Assembly (NCBI GenBank): GCA_039029535.1
Contig: JBCCFW010000075.1
Span: 1 to 33,786 of the forward strand
Reading direction: 5' to 3'
Source: JBCCFW01 sp039029535
Lineage (GTDB): Bacteria; Acidobacteriota; JBCCFW01
DNA: 33,786 nt
Positions 23,634 to 30,827 of the stretch are shown one piece after another; position 1 is the stretch's first letter; each line of letters starts with the position of its first letter. The translations under genes were made by a program, and so were the position numbers. The notes below the pieces were generated by a model that worked only from the letters and a program-made list of their open reading frames with translations, searched no databases and had not been told where the DNA came from.

Positions 23634-23802
23634 GAGCTCGGCCTCGGCCTATTCGATGCGCGGGAGGATATCACGCACGATTGGAGTTCGTGTCGTTTCG
23701 GGGCGGCGCCGAACGGGCTCCCGCGGGCGACCCGTGATTTCCCGGCGAGACCGTGCCATGCTCATGCAGCCCGCTCGGGTAGTGGCAAGACAGGGAGTAG
23801 CA

Positions 23803-24408
23803 ATGGAGTCCCTGAAGAATCTCGGCTTCAAGGGTCAGATGGGCCTGATGGCGTTTCTCATGATCGCCATCGGCTGCCTGGCCTGGTTCGTCTGGCCCAA
23901 CTTCGGCCAGATGCGAACTGAGATCCAGCAGAAGAAGGATCAGTTCGCCAAGCTCAACGACGAGATCGAGGAAGCGCGCAACCTCGAGAAGAAGCTCCCT
24001 GAGCTCGAACGTCGGATCGAGAGTCTCGAGGCGCAGCTCGCCGAGCTCCGCACGATCATCCCGCCCGTGCGGGACGACTCCGAGATCATCCGCAAGTTCG
24101 AGGAGCTCGCCGGTCGGTCGCGTCTGAACATCCAGCGCATCGTGCCGCAGCGTCAGGTCGAGAAGGAGTTCTATCGGGAGTACCCGATCACCCTGGACGT
24201 CCTCTCGACCTACCACGACCTGGGCCTGTTCTTCTCACGCCTCGCTCAGGAGTCGCGCATCTTCAACGTGACCTCGTTGGTGATGCGTCAGCAGCTCACG
24301 CCGAGCACGTCCATTCACGGCAACCTCAAGGCGATGACCTTCATCTACAACGAAGAGGTCCCGCTCCTGCAGCCTGAAGAGGACAAGAAGAAGAAGGGCC
24401 GACGATGA
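23803..24408 (+). CDS. pilO: Type IV pilus inner-membrane protein PilO
   Basis: The product has 201 aa, the usual PilO size. A short cytoplasmic N-terminus is followed by one membrane segment (about 13-34) and a long coiled coil (about 37-90, EIQQKKDQFAKLNDEIEEARNLEKKLPELERRIE). The periplasmic ferredoxin-like fold has the typical FYREYPITLDVLSTYHDLGLFFSRLAQESRIFNV block. PilO pairs with PilN and anchors the alignment complex between PilM and the PilQ secretin. An AGGGAG sequence precedes ATG 23803. The stop overlaps the first pilP gene (ATGA, 24405-24408). No pilM, pilN or pilQ lies on either side, which is unusual. Confidence 0.85.
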   Translation: MESLKNLGFKGQMGLMAFLMIAIGCLAWFVWPNFGQMRTEIQQKKDQFAKLNDEIEEARNLEKKLPELERRIESLEAQLAELRTIIPPVRDDSEIIRKFEELAGRSRLNIQRIVPQRQVEKEFYREYPITLDVLSTYHDLGLFFSRLAQESRIFNVTSLVMRQQLTPSTSIHGNLKAMTFIYNEEVPLLQPEEDKKKKGRR

Positions 24409-24947
24409 CCACCAAGACTCTCACCGGCCTCGTTCTCTTTTCGCTGGTCGCTTCGTCCGCCCTCGCTCAGGGGCGTGGTCGAGCGAGCACGGGCTACGAC
24501 TCCCAGGGACGCCGAGACCCGTTCCGGCCGACGATCGGCCAGGACAAGGAGGAGGACACCGACTGTGGCTCCTTCGAGGGGCTTCGCTCGGTGATGGTGC
24601 AGGAGGTCAAGCTGACCTCCATCGTGAGCACCCCCGACGGCAACGTCGCGACGTTCGAGGGCGGGCCCTACAACCTCGGCTACTTCACGCGGGTCGGTGA
24701 CCGTTTCTGTGACGGCACCGTCCACGAGATCAACTTCGAGACCAAGGCGGTGACCGTGCAGCAGAAGCGCAACGACCCCACGCGGGAGCGCTTCCTGAAG
24801 CCGTACACCGAACGCATCATCCAGCTCTTCCCCGACGAAGAGAAGGACAAGACCCCCGGAGCCGCTCCCGCTCGGGGTCGGACCCAGGTGCAAACGCCCA
24901 GCCGGCGCGTCGGTCGTGCGACCGAGGCCGTTGGCCGGAGACGCTGA
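24405..24947 (+). CDS. PilP-like pilus assembly protein, copy 1
   Basis: The product has 180 aa. A signal peptide (1-21) is followed by DSQGRRDPFRP, the conserved PilP segment that meets PilN/PilO. A beta-sandwich follows: VKLTSIVSTPDGNVATFEGGP, YFTRVGDRFCDGTVHEINFETKAVTVQQ. PilP is normally a lipoprotein linking the PilN/O pair to the secretin. This one has no lipobox, so it is probably soluble in the periplasm or held by its signal segment. Two cysteines in the mature protein (DCGSF and FCDG) could form a disulfide; the second copy has the same pair. The C-terminus is Arg-rich. Translation is coupled to pilO by ATGA. Confidence 0.75.
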   Translation: MTTKTLTGLVLFSLVASSALAQGRGRASTGYDSQGRRDPFRPTIGQDKEEDTDCGSFEGLRSVMVQEVKLTSIVSTPDGNVATFEGGPYNLGYFTRVGDRFCDGTVHEINFETKAVTVQQKRNDPTRERFLKPYTERIIQLFPDEEKDKTPGAAPARGRTQVQTPSRRVGRATEAVGRRR

Positions 24948-25004
24948 GGCCTGAGTCGACTCGCGGCCTCGGGATCCGTTTCACGACGCATCACGAGGTC
25001 CACC

Positions 25005-25436
25005 ATGACGACACTGCTTCGCTCGTTCGGGCTCGCGCTCGCCATCGGCTGCGCGGGCTCTTCGTTCGCAACGACCCTTCTTTACGACTCGGAGGGGCGA
25101 CGCGACCCCTTCCGTGAGCCCGGCTTCGGTGAGGCGACCGACGTGCGCTGTCCCGATGATGGGACGCTCGCTTCGGTCCAGGTCGGGGAGCTCCGGCTCA
25201 CGGGCATCGCGACCACGCCGACCGGCACCATCGCCACCTTCGAGGGTGGGCCGTGGAACCGCGGCTACTTCGTTCGCGTCGGGGACGCGCTGTGCGACGG
25301 GGAGGTGCTCTTCATCGACGCTGCGCGGGGCGCGGTGACGGTGCGGCAGCCCACCGAGTCGGTGCTCAAGCCCTTCAAGGAGCGGGTGGTCCTCCTCGAG
25401 GAGGAGGCACCGCGCCGCCGGCCCGGACGCCGCTGA
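25005..25436 (+). CDS. PilP-like pilus assembly protein, copy 2
   Basis: The product has 143 aa, shorter than copy 1 but clearly paralogous. It has a signal peptide, then DSEGRRDPFREP, VGELRLTGIATTPTGTIATFEGGP, YFVRVGDALCDGEVLFID, VTVRQ, and LKPFKERVVLLE. Beyond a Cys inside the signal region, it has the same two cysteines as copy 1 (RCPDD and LCDG). It follows copy 1 by 57 bp and probably shares its transcript. A tandem duplication with divergence is the simplest origin. The copies could form a heteromeric PilP ring or serve different secretins; both ideas are inference. Confidence 0.75.
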   Translation: MTTLLRSFGLALAIGCAGSSFATTLLYDSEGRRDPFREPGFGEATDVRCPDDGTLASVQVGELRLTGIATTPTGTIATFEGGPWNRGYFVRVGDALCDGEVLFIDAARGAVTVRQPTESVLKPFKERVVLLEEEAPRRRPGRR

Positions 25437-25443
25437 GACCACT

Positions 25444-25472
25444 GCCGAGCCTGGCTCCTCGCCGGGCTCGGC
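25444..25472. terminator. Bidirectional terminator-like hairpin
   Basis: Perfect 8-bp arms GCCGAGCC (25444-25451) and GGCTCGGC (25465-25472) flank a 13-nt loop between the convergent stops of the second pilP gene (25436) and the hydrolase (25488). There is no T-tract on either side, but the position fits a shared terminator. Confidence 0.5.
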
Positions 25473-25487
25473 CGACGTCGCTCGAGC

Positions 25488-26366
25488 TCAGCGTGCTCCG
25501 GCGAGGAACTTCCGGGTCTGCTCGTGGCAGGCCCGGAAGTGCGTCCGAAACGGGTGATGACCCGTCCCTTCGATGACGCGACCCTCGCAGCGGGGGAGCT
25601 GCTCGGACAGGCGCATGGCCGGATCGGGGGGCACGACCTGGTCCCAGCGGCCGTGGAGGAGGAGGAGCTCCGGCTGATGCTCGACGGGCCGGTCCCGGAG
25701 CTCGGCGAGCCGGTCCTGCACCCGGTGCTGAAGCAGGCAGTGCTCGATGGTCGAGGTGAGGGACCGCAGGGTCCAGCTCTTGCTGTCGGCGGCGATGCGG
25801 GGTGAGAAGGCAAACAGGTACCGGAGGGCCATCCGCGGGCCGGCGGCCCACCAGCTCTTGAGGTTGGCGCCCAGCGAGTGAGCGCCGATGAGACGCCGGT
25901 AGTTGGGGCTCCCGAACACGAAGTCTCGGTGTGCCTCCTCCTGGGTGTCGTGGCAGGGCAGGGAGACCAGGAGTGCTCGCTCGATCCAGCCCGGCCAGCG
26001 GACGCTGGCCTCGAGCGTGATGAGAGCCCCGAGCGAGTGAGCGATCACGGCGATGGGACGCTCCGTCAACCCGAGATGCTCCATCAGCTCGCGGACGGCG
26101 CGGGCGTGAGCTCCGAGGTCGTAGCGACCCGTGGGTTTCGGGCTCTCGCCGAAGCCCAGCAGGTCCACGCGCACGACCCGATGGTCCACCTGGAGGGCCT
26201 GCGCCAGGTTCTCCCAATAGAAGCGTGAGCCCGTGATCCCGTGCAGGAGGAGCACCACCGGCCCGTGTTCGGGGCCCTCGCACGAGTGGGCGAGCAGGGT
26301 CCCGGCGGCGGCGACAGGGTCGACGGGCGCGGACGAAGCCACGACCGCGGCTGAGGAGCTGGACAT
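25488..26366 (-). CDS. Alpha/beta hydrolase
   Basis: The product has 292 aa. Residues 37-52 carry the VVLLLHGITGSRFYW oxyanion region and GFGESPKPTGRYDL follows. The nucleophile elbow AHSLGAL has Ser111, the Asp is probably in GRWDQVVP, and the His is in GTGHHPF near the C-terminus. A complete Ser-Asp-His triad is therefore visible. The family includes esterases, lipases and C-C hydrolases, and the sequence alone does not tell the substrate. ATG 26366 gives a short Ser/Ala-rich N-terminus that is not a clear signal peptide. It is divergent from rplM and convergent with the pilP genes, so it is a single-gene unit. Confidence 0.85.
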   Translation of the reverse strand: MSSSSAAVVASSAPVDPVAAAGTLLAHSCEGPEHGPVVLLLHGITGSRFYWENLAQALQVDHRVVRVDLLGFGESPKPTGRYDLGAHARAVRELMEHLGLTERPIAVIAHSLGALITLEASVRWPGWIERALLVSLPCHDTQEEAHRDFVFGSPNYRRLIGAHSLGANLKSWWAAGPRMALRYLFAFSPRIAADSKSWTLRSLTSTIEHCLLQHRVQDRLAELRDRPVEHQPELLLLHGRWDQVVPPDPAMRLSEQLPRCEGRVIEGTGHHPFRTHFRACHEQTRKFLAGAR

Positions 26367-26684
26367 GCGGGACGGCTCGGGTCGAATCGGGGCGGGGTGA
26401 CTCGGCACGGGGGTGGGCCGATCGAGGGGAGCGGTGGGAGTGTAGTGTCGGCGGCCGAGGCCGGGGAAGGCCCGGTTGACATCCCCGCGGGCGCCCCCTA
26501 CCATCCGCGCTTCTCGCGCCCGTCGAGTCGGTCTGCTCACTCCGCGGTCTCGAGGCCTTTCGCAGGCAGCTCGCTGCCCAGGACGGCCCGAGAACCCTCG
26601 CATTCGGAGAGGACGCTCGACAGGCTTGGTCCACCCTGGGGACGTCGCCGTCGCGACGTGCCCGGACCCCGATCGGAACTCGTC
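26367..26684. promoter_or_regulatory. Intergenic region with rplM promoter and structured leader
   Basis: This 318-bp region has no gene. The left part (to about 26470) is G-rich and upstream of the divergent hydrolase; a TACACT on the minus strand there has no good -35. The right part is a leader of about 170 nt before rplM, with two clear hairpins: GGCAG-CTCG-CTGCC (26565-26578) and ACGTCGC-CGTC-GCGACGT (26642-26659). The second lies about 25 nt before ATG 26685. Ribosomal protein leaders are often autoregulatory, so this may be one; that is inference. Confidence 0.4.
26476..26504 (+). promoter_or_regulatory. Strong sigma70-type promoter for rplM operon
   Basis: A consensus -35 TTGACA (26476-26481), a 17-bp spacer and TACCAT (26499-26504) form the best promoter match in the window. 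Transcription should start near 26511, giving a leader of about 170 nt. Confidence 0.7.
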
Positions 26685-27155
26685 ATGAGCATGAGCACGC
26701 ACTTCCCGACCAAGGAAGCGGCACGCGAGCAGCGCCGCTGGTGGGTCATCGACGCCGAGGGCATCCCCCTCGGACGCGTCGCGTCGGCCGTGGCCCGGCT
26801 TCTCGCCGGCAAGCACAAGCCCGACTGGACCCCCTTCACCGACACTGGTGACCACGTGGTCGTCGTGAACTGCGAGAAGATCGCGCTCACCGGCAAGAAG
26901 CTCGGTGACAAGATCTATCGGAAGCACTCGGGTTACCCCGGTGGTCTCAGCGAGACGCCGGCCGGTGACCTCCTGGTGAAGCACCCGCGTCGCGTCGTCG
27001 AGAAGGCCGTCAAGGGGATGCTCCCCAAGACCCGCCTCGGCCGCGCCATGGGCAAGAAGCTGCGGGTCCACGTCGGTCCCGACCACCCTCACGCCGCTCA
27101 GGCCCCCGAGGTCTGGAGCGTCCAGCCCGATGGCCAGCTGGCCGCCCGAAGCTGA
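26685..27155 (+). CDS. rplM: 50S ribosomal protein L13
   Basis: The product has 156 aa, slightly longer than the usual 140-150. Family motifs are WWVIDAEGIPLGRVASAVARLLAGK, the GDHVVVVNCEKI stretch, KIYRKHSGYPGGL, and the MLPKTRLGRAM block, followed by LRVHVGPDHPH. A short N-terminal extension (about residues 1-16) is added. It binds 23S rRNA early in 50S assembly. Both ATG 26685 and ATG 26691 fit as starts; neither has a strong ribosome site, perhaps because of the hairpin just upstream. It is followed 65 bp later by rpsI, the conserved L13-S9 pair. Confidence 0.97.
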   Translation: MSMSTHFPTKEAAREQRRWWVIDAEGIPLGRVASAVARLLAGKHKPDWTPFTDTGDHVVVVNCEKIALTGKKLGDKIYRKHSGYPGGLSETPAGDLLVKHPRRVVEKAVKGMLPKTRLGRAMGKKLRVHVGPDHPHAAQAPEVWSVQPDGQLAARS

Positions 27156-27220
27156 GCACGACCGGAGCCCTGTCGAGTCAGGCCCCCGCAGCCAAGTCCG
27201 CGTGAGCGGCACGGAGCAAG

Positions 27221-27616
27221 ATGGACACCACGATCCAGTACTACGGAACCGGTCGCCGCAAGCGGGCTCGTGCCCGCGTCTTCCTTCGCCCCGGCAAGGG
27301 CGCGATGACCGTGAACTCCCGGGCTCTCGACGACTACTTCCCCAACGGCATCCACCGGATGGCCATCCAGAGCCCCCTGACCCTCACCGAGACCGGTGAT
27401 GCCTTCGACGCGCTCATCACCGTCCGAGGTGGCGGCATCAGCGCCCAGGCCGAGGCCATCCGACACGGCCTTGCCCGCGCTCTCGTCCGCTACAACCCGG
27501 AGCTGCGTCCGCCCATCAAGGACGCCGGCATGCTCACCCGCGACGCCCGCGAGGTCGAGCGCAAGAAGTACGGCCAGCCCGGCGCCCGCAAGCGCTTCCA
27601 GTTCTCCAAGCGTTGA
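27221..27616 (+). CDS. rpsI: 30S ribosomal protein S9
   Basis: The product has 131 aa, the normal size. Motifs are YYGTGRRKRARARVFLRPGKG near the start, VRGGGISAQAEAIRHGLARALV in the middle, and the universal tail ending GARKRFQFSKR. The basic tail reaches toward the P-site tRNA in the ribosome. ATG 27221 follows ACGGAG (27211-27216) by 4 nt. It sits 65 bp after rplM and 52 bp before rpsB, in the same transcript. Confidence 0.98.
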   Translation: MDTTIQYYGTGRRKRARARVFLRPGKGAMTVNSRALDDYFPNGIHRMAIQSPLTLTETGDAFDALITVRGGGISAQAEAIRHGLARALVRYNPELRPPIKDAGMLTRDAREVERKKYGQPGARKRFQFSKR

Positions 27617-27668
27617 TCGCATTGCCCCTGCTGGCCCGGCCGGCAGATCGGAATCGGACACGACACTG

Positions 27669-28535
27669 ATGGCGACCATTCAGCTCAGAGAGCTCCTCGA
27701 CGCCGGAGCGCACTTCGGACACCAGACCAAGCGCTGGAACCCCAAGATGCGCCCGTACATCTTTGGCAGTCGCAACGGCATCTACGTCATCGACCTGAAG
27801 AAGACCCTGCGGTGCTTCGGTCGGGCCGCCGAGTTCGTGACCCGTCTCGGAATGGACGGCAAGACCCTGCTGTTCGTCGGCACGAAGCGGCAGGCCAAGG
27901 ACGTGGTCGAGGAAGCCGCCGAGAAGGCCGGCATGCCCTACGTCAGCCAACGCTGGCTCGGCGGCATGCTCACGAACTTCAACACGCTGCGGAAGAGCAC
28001 TCAGCTCCTGAAGGAGCTTGAGACGCTCGAGACCAACGCGCGCTACCGCAGCCTGACGAAGAAAGAGCGACTCAAGCTCATGAAAGAGCGCGAGAAGCTC
28101 TCCAAGGTGCTCACCGGCATCAAGAACATGGGCCGCATCCCGGACGCGATCTTCGTCATCGACCCGGAGCGCGAGCACATCGCCGTCGCTGAGGCGGCCA
28201 AGCTCAACATTCCGGTCGTTTCAGTGGTCGACACGAACTGCGATCCCGACCTGGTCGACTTCGTGATCCCGTCCAACGACGACGCGATGCGAGCCATCAA
28301 GCTCTTCACGCATCGTCTGGCCGATGCCTTCATCGAGGGCAAGCGGGCCGGCAAGGATCGTCGTCCCGACCGTCAGGACGGGCCCCGCACGGCCGACGGC
28401 AGTCGTGCCGAGATCGTCCGGGCCGAGGAAGGACCGGGTGAGGCTCCCGCCGAGGCGGCTCCGCCTGCCGATGCCGCTCCGCCCGCCGCCGAGGCCGCTC
28501 CTCCGGCCGAGTCGGCTCCGGGCACCGAGGCCTGA
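27669..28535 (+). CDS. rpsB: 30S ribosomal protein S2 with long Ala/Pro/Glu tail
   Basis: The product has 288 aa. The S2 core spans residues 1-227: LLDAGAHFGHQTKRWNPKM, IYVIDLKKTL, LFVGTKRQAKDVV, YVSQRWLGGMLTNF, PDAIFVIDPEREHIAVAEA, VDTNCDPDLVDFVIPSNDDAMRAI. After it a tail of about 60 residues turns into an Ala/Pro/Glu-rich stretch (AEAAPPADAAPPAAEAAPP...). S2 binds the 30S platform and bridges S1. The tail is absent from most bacteria and is likely disordered. Following genes are tsf and then pyrH/frr, the widely conserved order, but a 120-bp spacer with hairpins separates rpsB from tsf. Confidence 0.97.
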   Translation: MATIQLRELLDAGAHFGHQTKRWNPKMRPYIFGSRNGIYVIDLKKTLRCFGRAAEFVTRLGMDGKTLLFVGTKRQAKDVVEEAAEKAGMPYVSQRWLGGMLTNFNTLRKSTQLLKELETLETNARYRSLTKKERLKLMKEREKLSKVLTGIKNMGRIPDAIFVIDPEREHIAVAEAAKLNIPVVSVVDTNCDPDLVDFVIPSNDDAMRAIKLFTHRLADAFIEGKRAGKDRRPDRQDGPRTADGSRAEIVRAEEGPGEAPAEAAPPADAAPPAAEAAPPAESAPGTEA

Positions 28536-28549
28536 GCCGTCCCCCTCGA

Positions 28550-28568
28550 GGAGGTCGTCACGACCTCC
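28550..28568 (+). terminator. Hairpin between rpsB and tsf, possible attenuator
   Basis: GGAGGTCG (28550-28557), a TCA loop and CGACCTCC (28561-28568) form a perfect 8-bp stem right after the rpsB stop, extendable by an A-T pair and a G-T pair. It is followed by TTCG rather than a T-run. It may lower read-through into tsf or stabilise the rpsB message. Confidence 0.5.
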
Positions 28569-28594
28569 TTCGCGATTCATCGCTCATCTCGCCG

Positions 28595-28650
28595 CGCGTC
28601 CGTGTCGGACGTGGCGGCTCACTTTCCGGCTAGCGAGAGCTAGCGAGAGG
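28595..28650 (+). promoter_or_regulatory. tsf: Two further hairpins in the tsf leader
   Basis: CGCGTCCG-TGT-CGGACGTG (28595-28613) pairs with one G-T. Then GCTAGC-GAGA-GCTAGC (28629-28644) forms a 6-bp stem capped by a GAGA tetraloop of the stable GNRA class. The latter ends directly before GAGAGG (28645-28650), the probable ribosome site of tsf at ATG 28656. The same DNA is also a tandem 10-bp repeat (GCTAGCGAGA twice, 28629-28648). Confidence 0.45.
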
Positions 28651-28655
28651 TTTCC

Positions 28656-29255
28656 ATGGCCGACATCACGGCGAGCATGGTGAAGGAGCTCCGGGAGCGC
28701 ACCGGAGTTGGAATGATGGACTGCAAGAAGGCCCTCAAGGAGGTCGGTGGCGACATCGACGAGGCCATCAAGCACCTCCGCAAGCAGGGCGCGGCCAAGG
28801 CCGAGAAGAAGTCCGGCCGGGCCACTGGTGACGGTCGCATCGCCCATTACATCCACGCCGGCGACAAGATCGGCGTGATGGTCGAGCTCCAGTGCGAGAC
28901 CGACTTCGTGGCGCGCACCGACGACTTCATCCGGTTGGGTGAGGACATCGCGATGCACGTGGCCGCCTCGGCCCCGCGCTTCCTCTCTCGGGACGACGTC
29001 GACGAGAAGGCTCTCGCCGACGAGCGCGAGGTGCAGATGGAGCGCGTCGTCAAGGAGGGCAAGCCCGAGAACGTCGCCGAGAAGATCGTCGAGGGCCGGA
29101 TGGGCAAGTTCTACCAGGAGAACTGCCTGCTCGAGCAGCCGTTCATCAAGAACCCCGACGTCACCATCGAGAAGCTGGTGCAGGAGATGATCGCCAAGCT
29201 GGGCGAGAACATTCAGCTCCGCCGCTTCGCCCGTCTGGCCGTCGGCGAGGACTGA
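28656..29255 (+). CDS. tsf: Elongation factor Ts (short form)
   Basis: The product has 199 aa, the short EF-Ts type that lacks the second core subdomain found in the longer enterobacterial protein. It exchanges GDP for GTP on EF-Tu. The UBA-like N-terminus (VKELRERTGVGMMDCKKALKEVGGDIDEAIKHLR) and the core IGVMVELQCETDFVARTDDF are intact. The C-terminus ends QLRRFARLAVGED. It is preceded by a GAGAGG ribosome site that abuts a GNRA-capped hairpin. EF-Tu, its partner, starts at 33674. Confidence 0.97.
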   Translation: MADITASMVKELRERTGVGMMDCKKALKEVGGDIDEAIKHLRKQGAAKAEKKSGRATGDGRIAHYIHAGDKIGVMVELQCETDFVARTDDFIRLGEDIAMHVAASAPRFLSRDDVDEKALADEREVQMERVVKEGKPENVAEKIVEGRMGKFYQENCLLEQPFIKNPDVTIEKLVQEMIAKLGENIQLRRFARLAVGED

Positions 29256-29291
29256 GCTCCCGCCAGCCACCCGCCGGGCCTCCGCTCGGAC

Positions 29292-29323
29292 GAACGCCGC
29301 CGTCCCCCGGGATGGCGGCGTTC
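29292..29323 (+). terminator. Terminator hairpin after tsf
   Basis: GAACGCCGCC (29292-29301) and GGCGGCGTTC (29314-29323) pair perfectly over 10 bp with a 12-nt loop, followed by TCGCATTTCC. It lies 37 bp after the tsf stop and should end the ribosomal-protein transcript. Confidence 0.65.
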
Positions 29324-29379
29324 TCGCATTTCCGGGTCCGATGCGACCCTCGCCGCAGGGGGGAGGTGGGGGATGCGGT

Positions 29380-29385
29380 TAGAAT
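29380..29385 (+). promoter_or_regulatory. Possible -10 element for the pyrH transcript
   Basis: TAGAAT (29380-29385), within GGTTAGAATCG, matches a -10 box and lies about 55 bp before ATG 29440, just downstream of the tsf terminator. No good -35 is visible 17 bp upstream, where the DNA is G-rich. Confidence 0.35.
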
Positions 29386-29439
29386 CGACCGACGCGCCGG
29401 CCGACCACCGGATGGCGCCGATGCCGATGGGGTGACGGG

Positions 29440-30180
29440 ATGGGCGATGAGACGGAGCAGGGAGGGGGCCGACGCCGCGTCCTCCTGAAGCTGTCCGGTG
29501 AGGCGATGCAGGGGGACGGACCGGGTGGCGTCGACGCCCAAACGGTCCTGCGGCTCGCCCGCGAGATCCGCGAAGCCGTCGTCGGCGGCGTCGAGGTCGC
29601 GGTGGTGGTGGGCGGCGGCAACTTCTGGCGAGGCCAGCCGGCCGCCGAGCTCGGCATGGACCGCCCGACCGCCGACCAGGTCGGGATGCTCGCCACCGTC
29701 ATGAACGCGCTCGTCCTTCAAGACGCGCTCGAGAGCTGCGGTCAGGAAACCCGAGTGTGCTCCTCCATCCGCGTGGACGAGGTGGCCGAGCCCTTCATCC
29801 TTCGTCGCGTTCTCCGTCATCTCGAACGGGGACGGGTCGTCGTCGTGGCCGCGGGGACTGGCCGTCCCTTCTTCACCACCGACACGGCCGCCACCCTCCG
29901 GGCCATCGAGATCCAGGCGGAGGTCGTGCTCAAGGCCACTCAGGTCGACGGGGTGTACACCGCCGACCCCAAGACCGACCCCACCGCCGAGCGGCTGGCC
30001 AGCGTCACTCATCAGGAAGCGCTCGACCGCGGTCTCAAGGTCATGGACGTCACGGCCATCTCCCTGGCCATGGAGAACGGCATCCCCATCGGCGTGTTCG
30101 ACCTGGCCACGCTCGGCAACATCACCCGTGCCCTGCTCGGCGAGAAGATCGGCTCGATCGTCGAGAGTCCCGCGAGCTGA
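29440..30180 (+). CDS. pyrH: Uridylate (UMP) kinase
   Basis: The product has 246 aa, normal for bacterial UMP kinase of the amino-acid-kinase fold. It phosphorylates UMP to UDP with ATP. Motifs are VLLKLSGEAM (residues 14-23), VVVGGGNFWRG, a MDRPTADQVGMLATVMNAL stretch that binds UMP, GTGRPFFTTDTAA, and LKATQVDGVYTADP. The N-terminus up to RRR is a short extension. ATG 29440 follows a weak GGGTGACGGG sequence. The gene is 37 bp before frr, the conserved pyrH-frr pair. Confidence 0.97.
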   Translation: MGDETEQGGGRRRVLLKLSGEAMQGDGPGGVDAQTVLRLAREIREAVVGGVEVAVVVGGGNFWRGQPAAELGMDRPTADQVGMLATVMNALVLQDALESCGQETRVCSSIRVDEVAEPFILRRVLRHLERGRVVVVAAGTGRPFFTTDTAATLRAIEIQAEVVLKATQVDGVYTADPKTDPTAERLASVTHQEALDRGLKVMDVTAISLAMENGIPIGVFDLATLGNITRALLGEKIGSIVESPAS

Positions 30181-30217
30181 AGCCCTGGGGCGTGGCCCCG
30201 AGATCGGAGACAGGACC

Positions 30218-30775
30218 ATGTTGGATGAAGTCGTCAGCGATGCTTCCTCGCGGATGGACGGAACGATCGAGGCCATGCGCAAGGAGCTGGCCACCATCCG
30301 GACCGGTCGCGCCTCCGTGACTCTCCTCGACGGCATCGAGGTCGAGGCCTACGGCAGCGGCATGCCCCTCAACCAGGTGGCGACCCTCGCCGTTCCCGAG
30401 CCGTCGATGATCACGGTGAAGCCCTTCGACATCTCCCTGCTGGGTGACATCGAGAAGGCCATCCTCAAGGCCGACCTGGGCATCAACCCCAACAACGACG
30501 GCAAGCTCATCCGCCTCCCCGTGCCGCCGCTCACCGAGGAGCGCCGCAAGCAGCTCGCCCGAAAGGTCTCGGAGATTGCCGAGAAGGGGAAGACCGCGGT
30601 GCGCAACGTCCGCCGTGACGCCAACGAGATGATCAAGCAGATGGAGAAGGACGGCGACGCCGGCCAGGACGACGCCCGCCGGTCTCTCGATCAGGTGCAG
30701 AAGGCCACCGACGACCACGTCTCCACCCTCGACAAGATGGCCTCGGCGAAGGAAGCCGAGCTCATGGAAGAGTGA
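30218..30775 (+). CDS. frr: Ribosome recycling factor
   Basis: The product has 185 aa, the standard RRF length. It splits the post-termination ribosome with EF-G. Motifs are the first helix ending KELATIRTGRASVTLLDGIEVEAYG, the beta domain (PLNQVATLAVPEPSMITVKPFD), NPNNDGKLIRLPVPPLTEERRKQL, and the long helices RNVRRDANEMIKQMEKDG. ATG 30218 is preceded by CGGAGA (30205-30210) at 7 nt. uppS, cdsA and dxr, which often follow frr, are absent here; instead ispDF begins 52 bp later. Confidence 0.97.
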   Translation: MLDEVVSDASSRMDGTIEAMRKELATIRTGRASVTLLDGIEVEAYGSGMPLNQVATLAVPEPSMITVKPFDISLLGDIEKAILKADLGINPNNDGKLIRLPVPPLTEERRKQLARKVSEIAEKGKTAVRNVRRDANEMIKQMEKDGDAGQDDARRSLDQVQKATDDHVSTLDKMASAKEAELMEE

Positions 30776-30827
30776 GCGGCTCCCGTTCGATCGCGCTCTC
30801 GAGCCCTGCTTCCGGAGACATGTCCGC

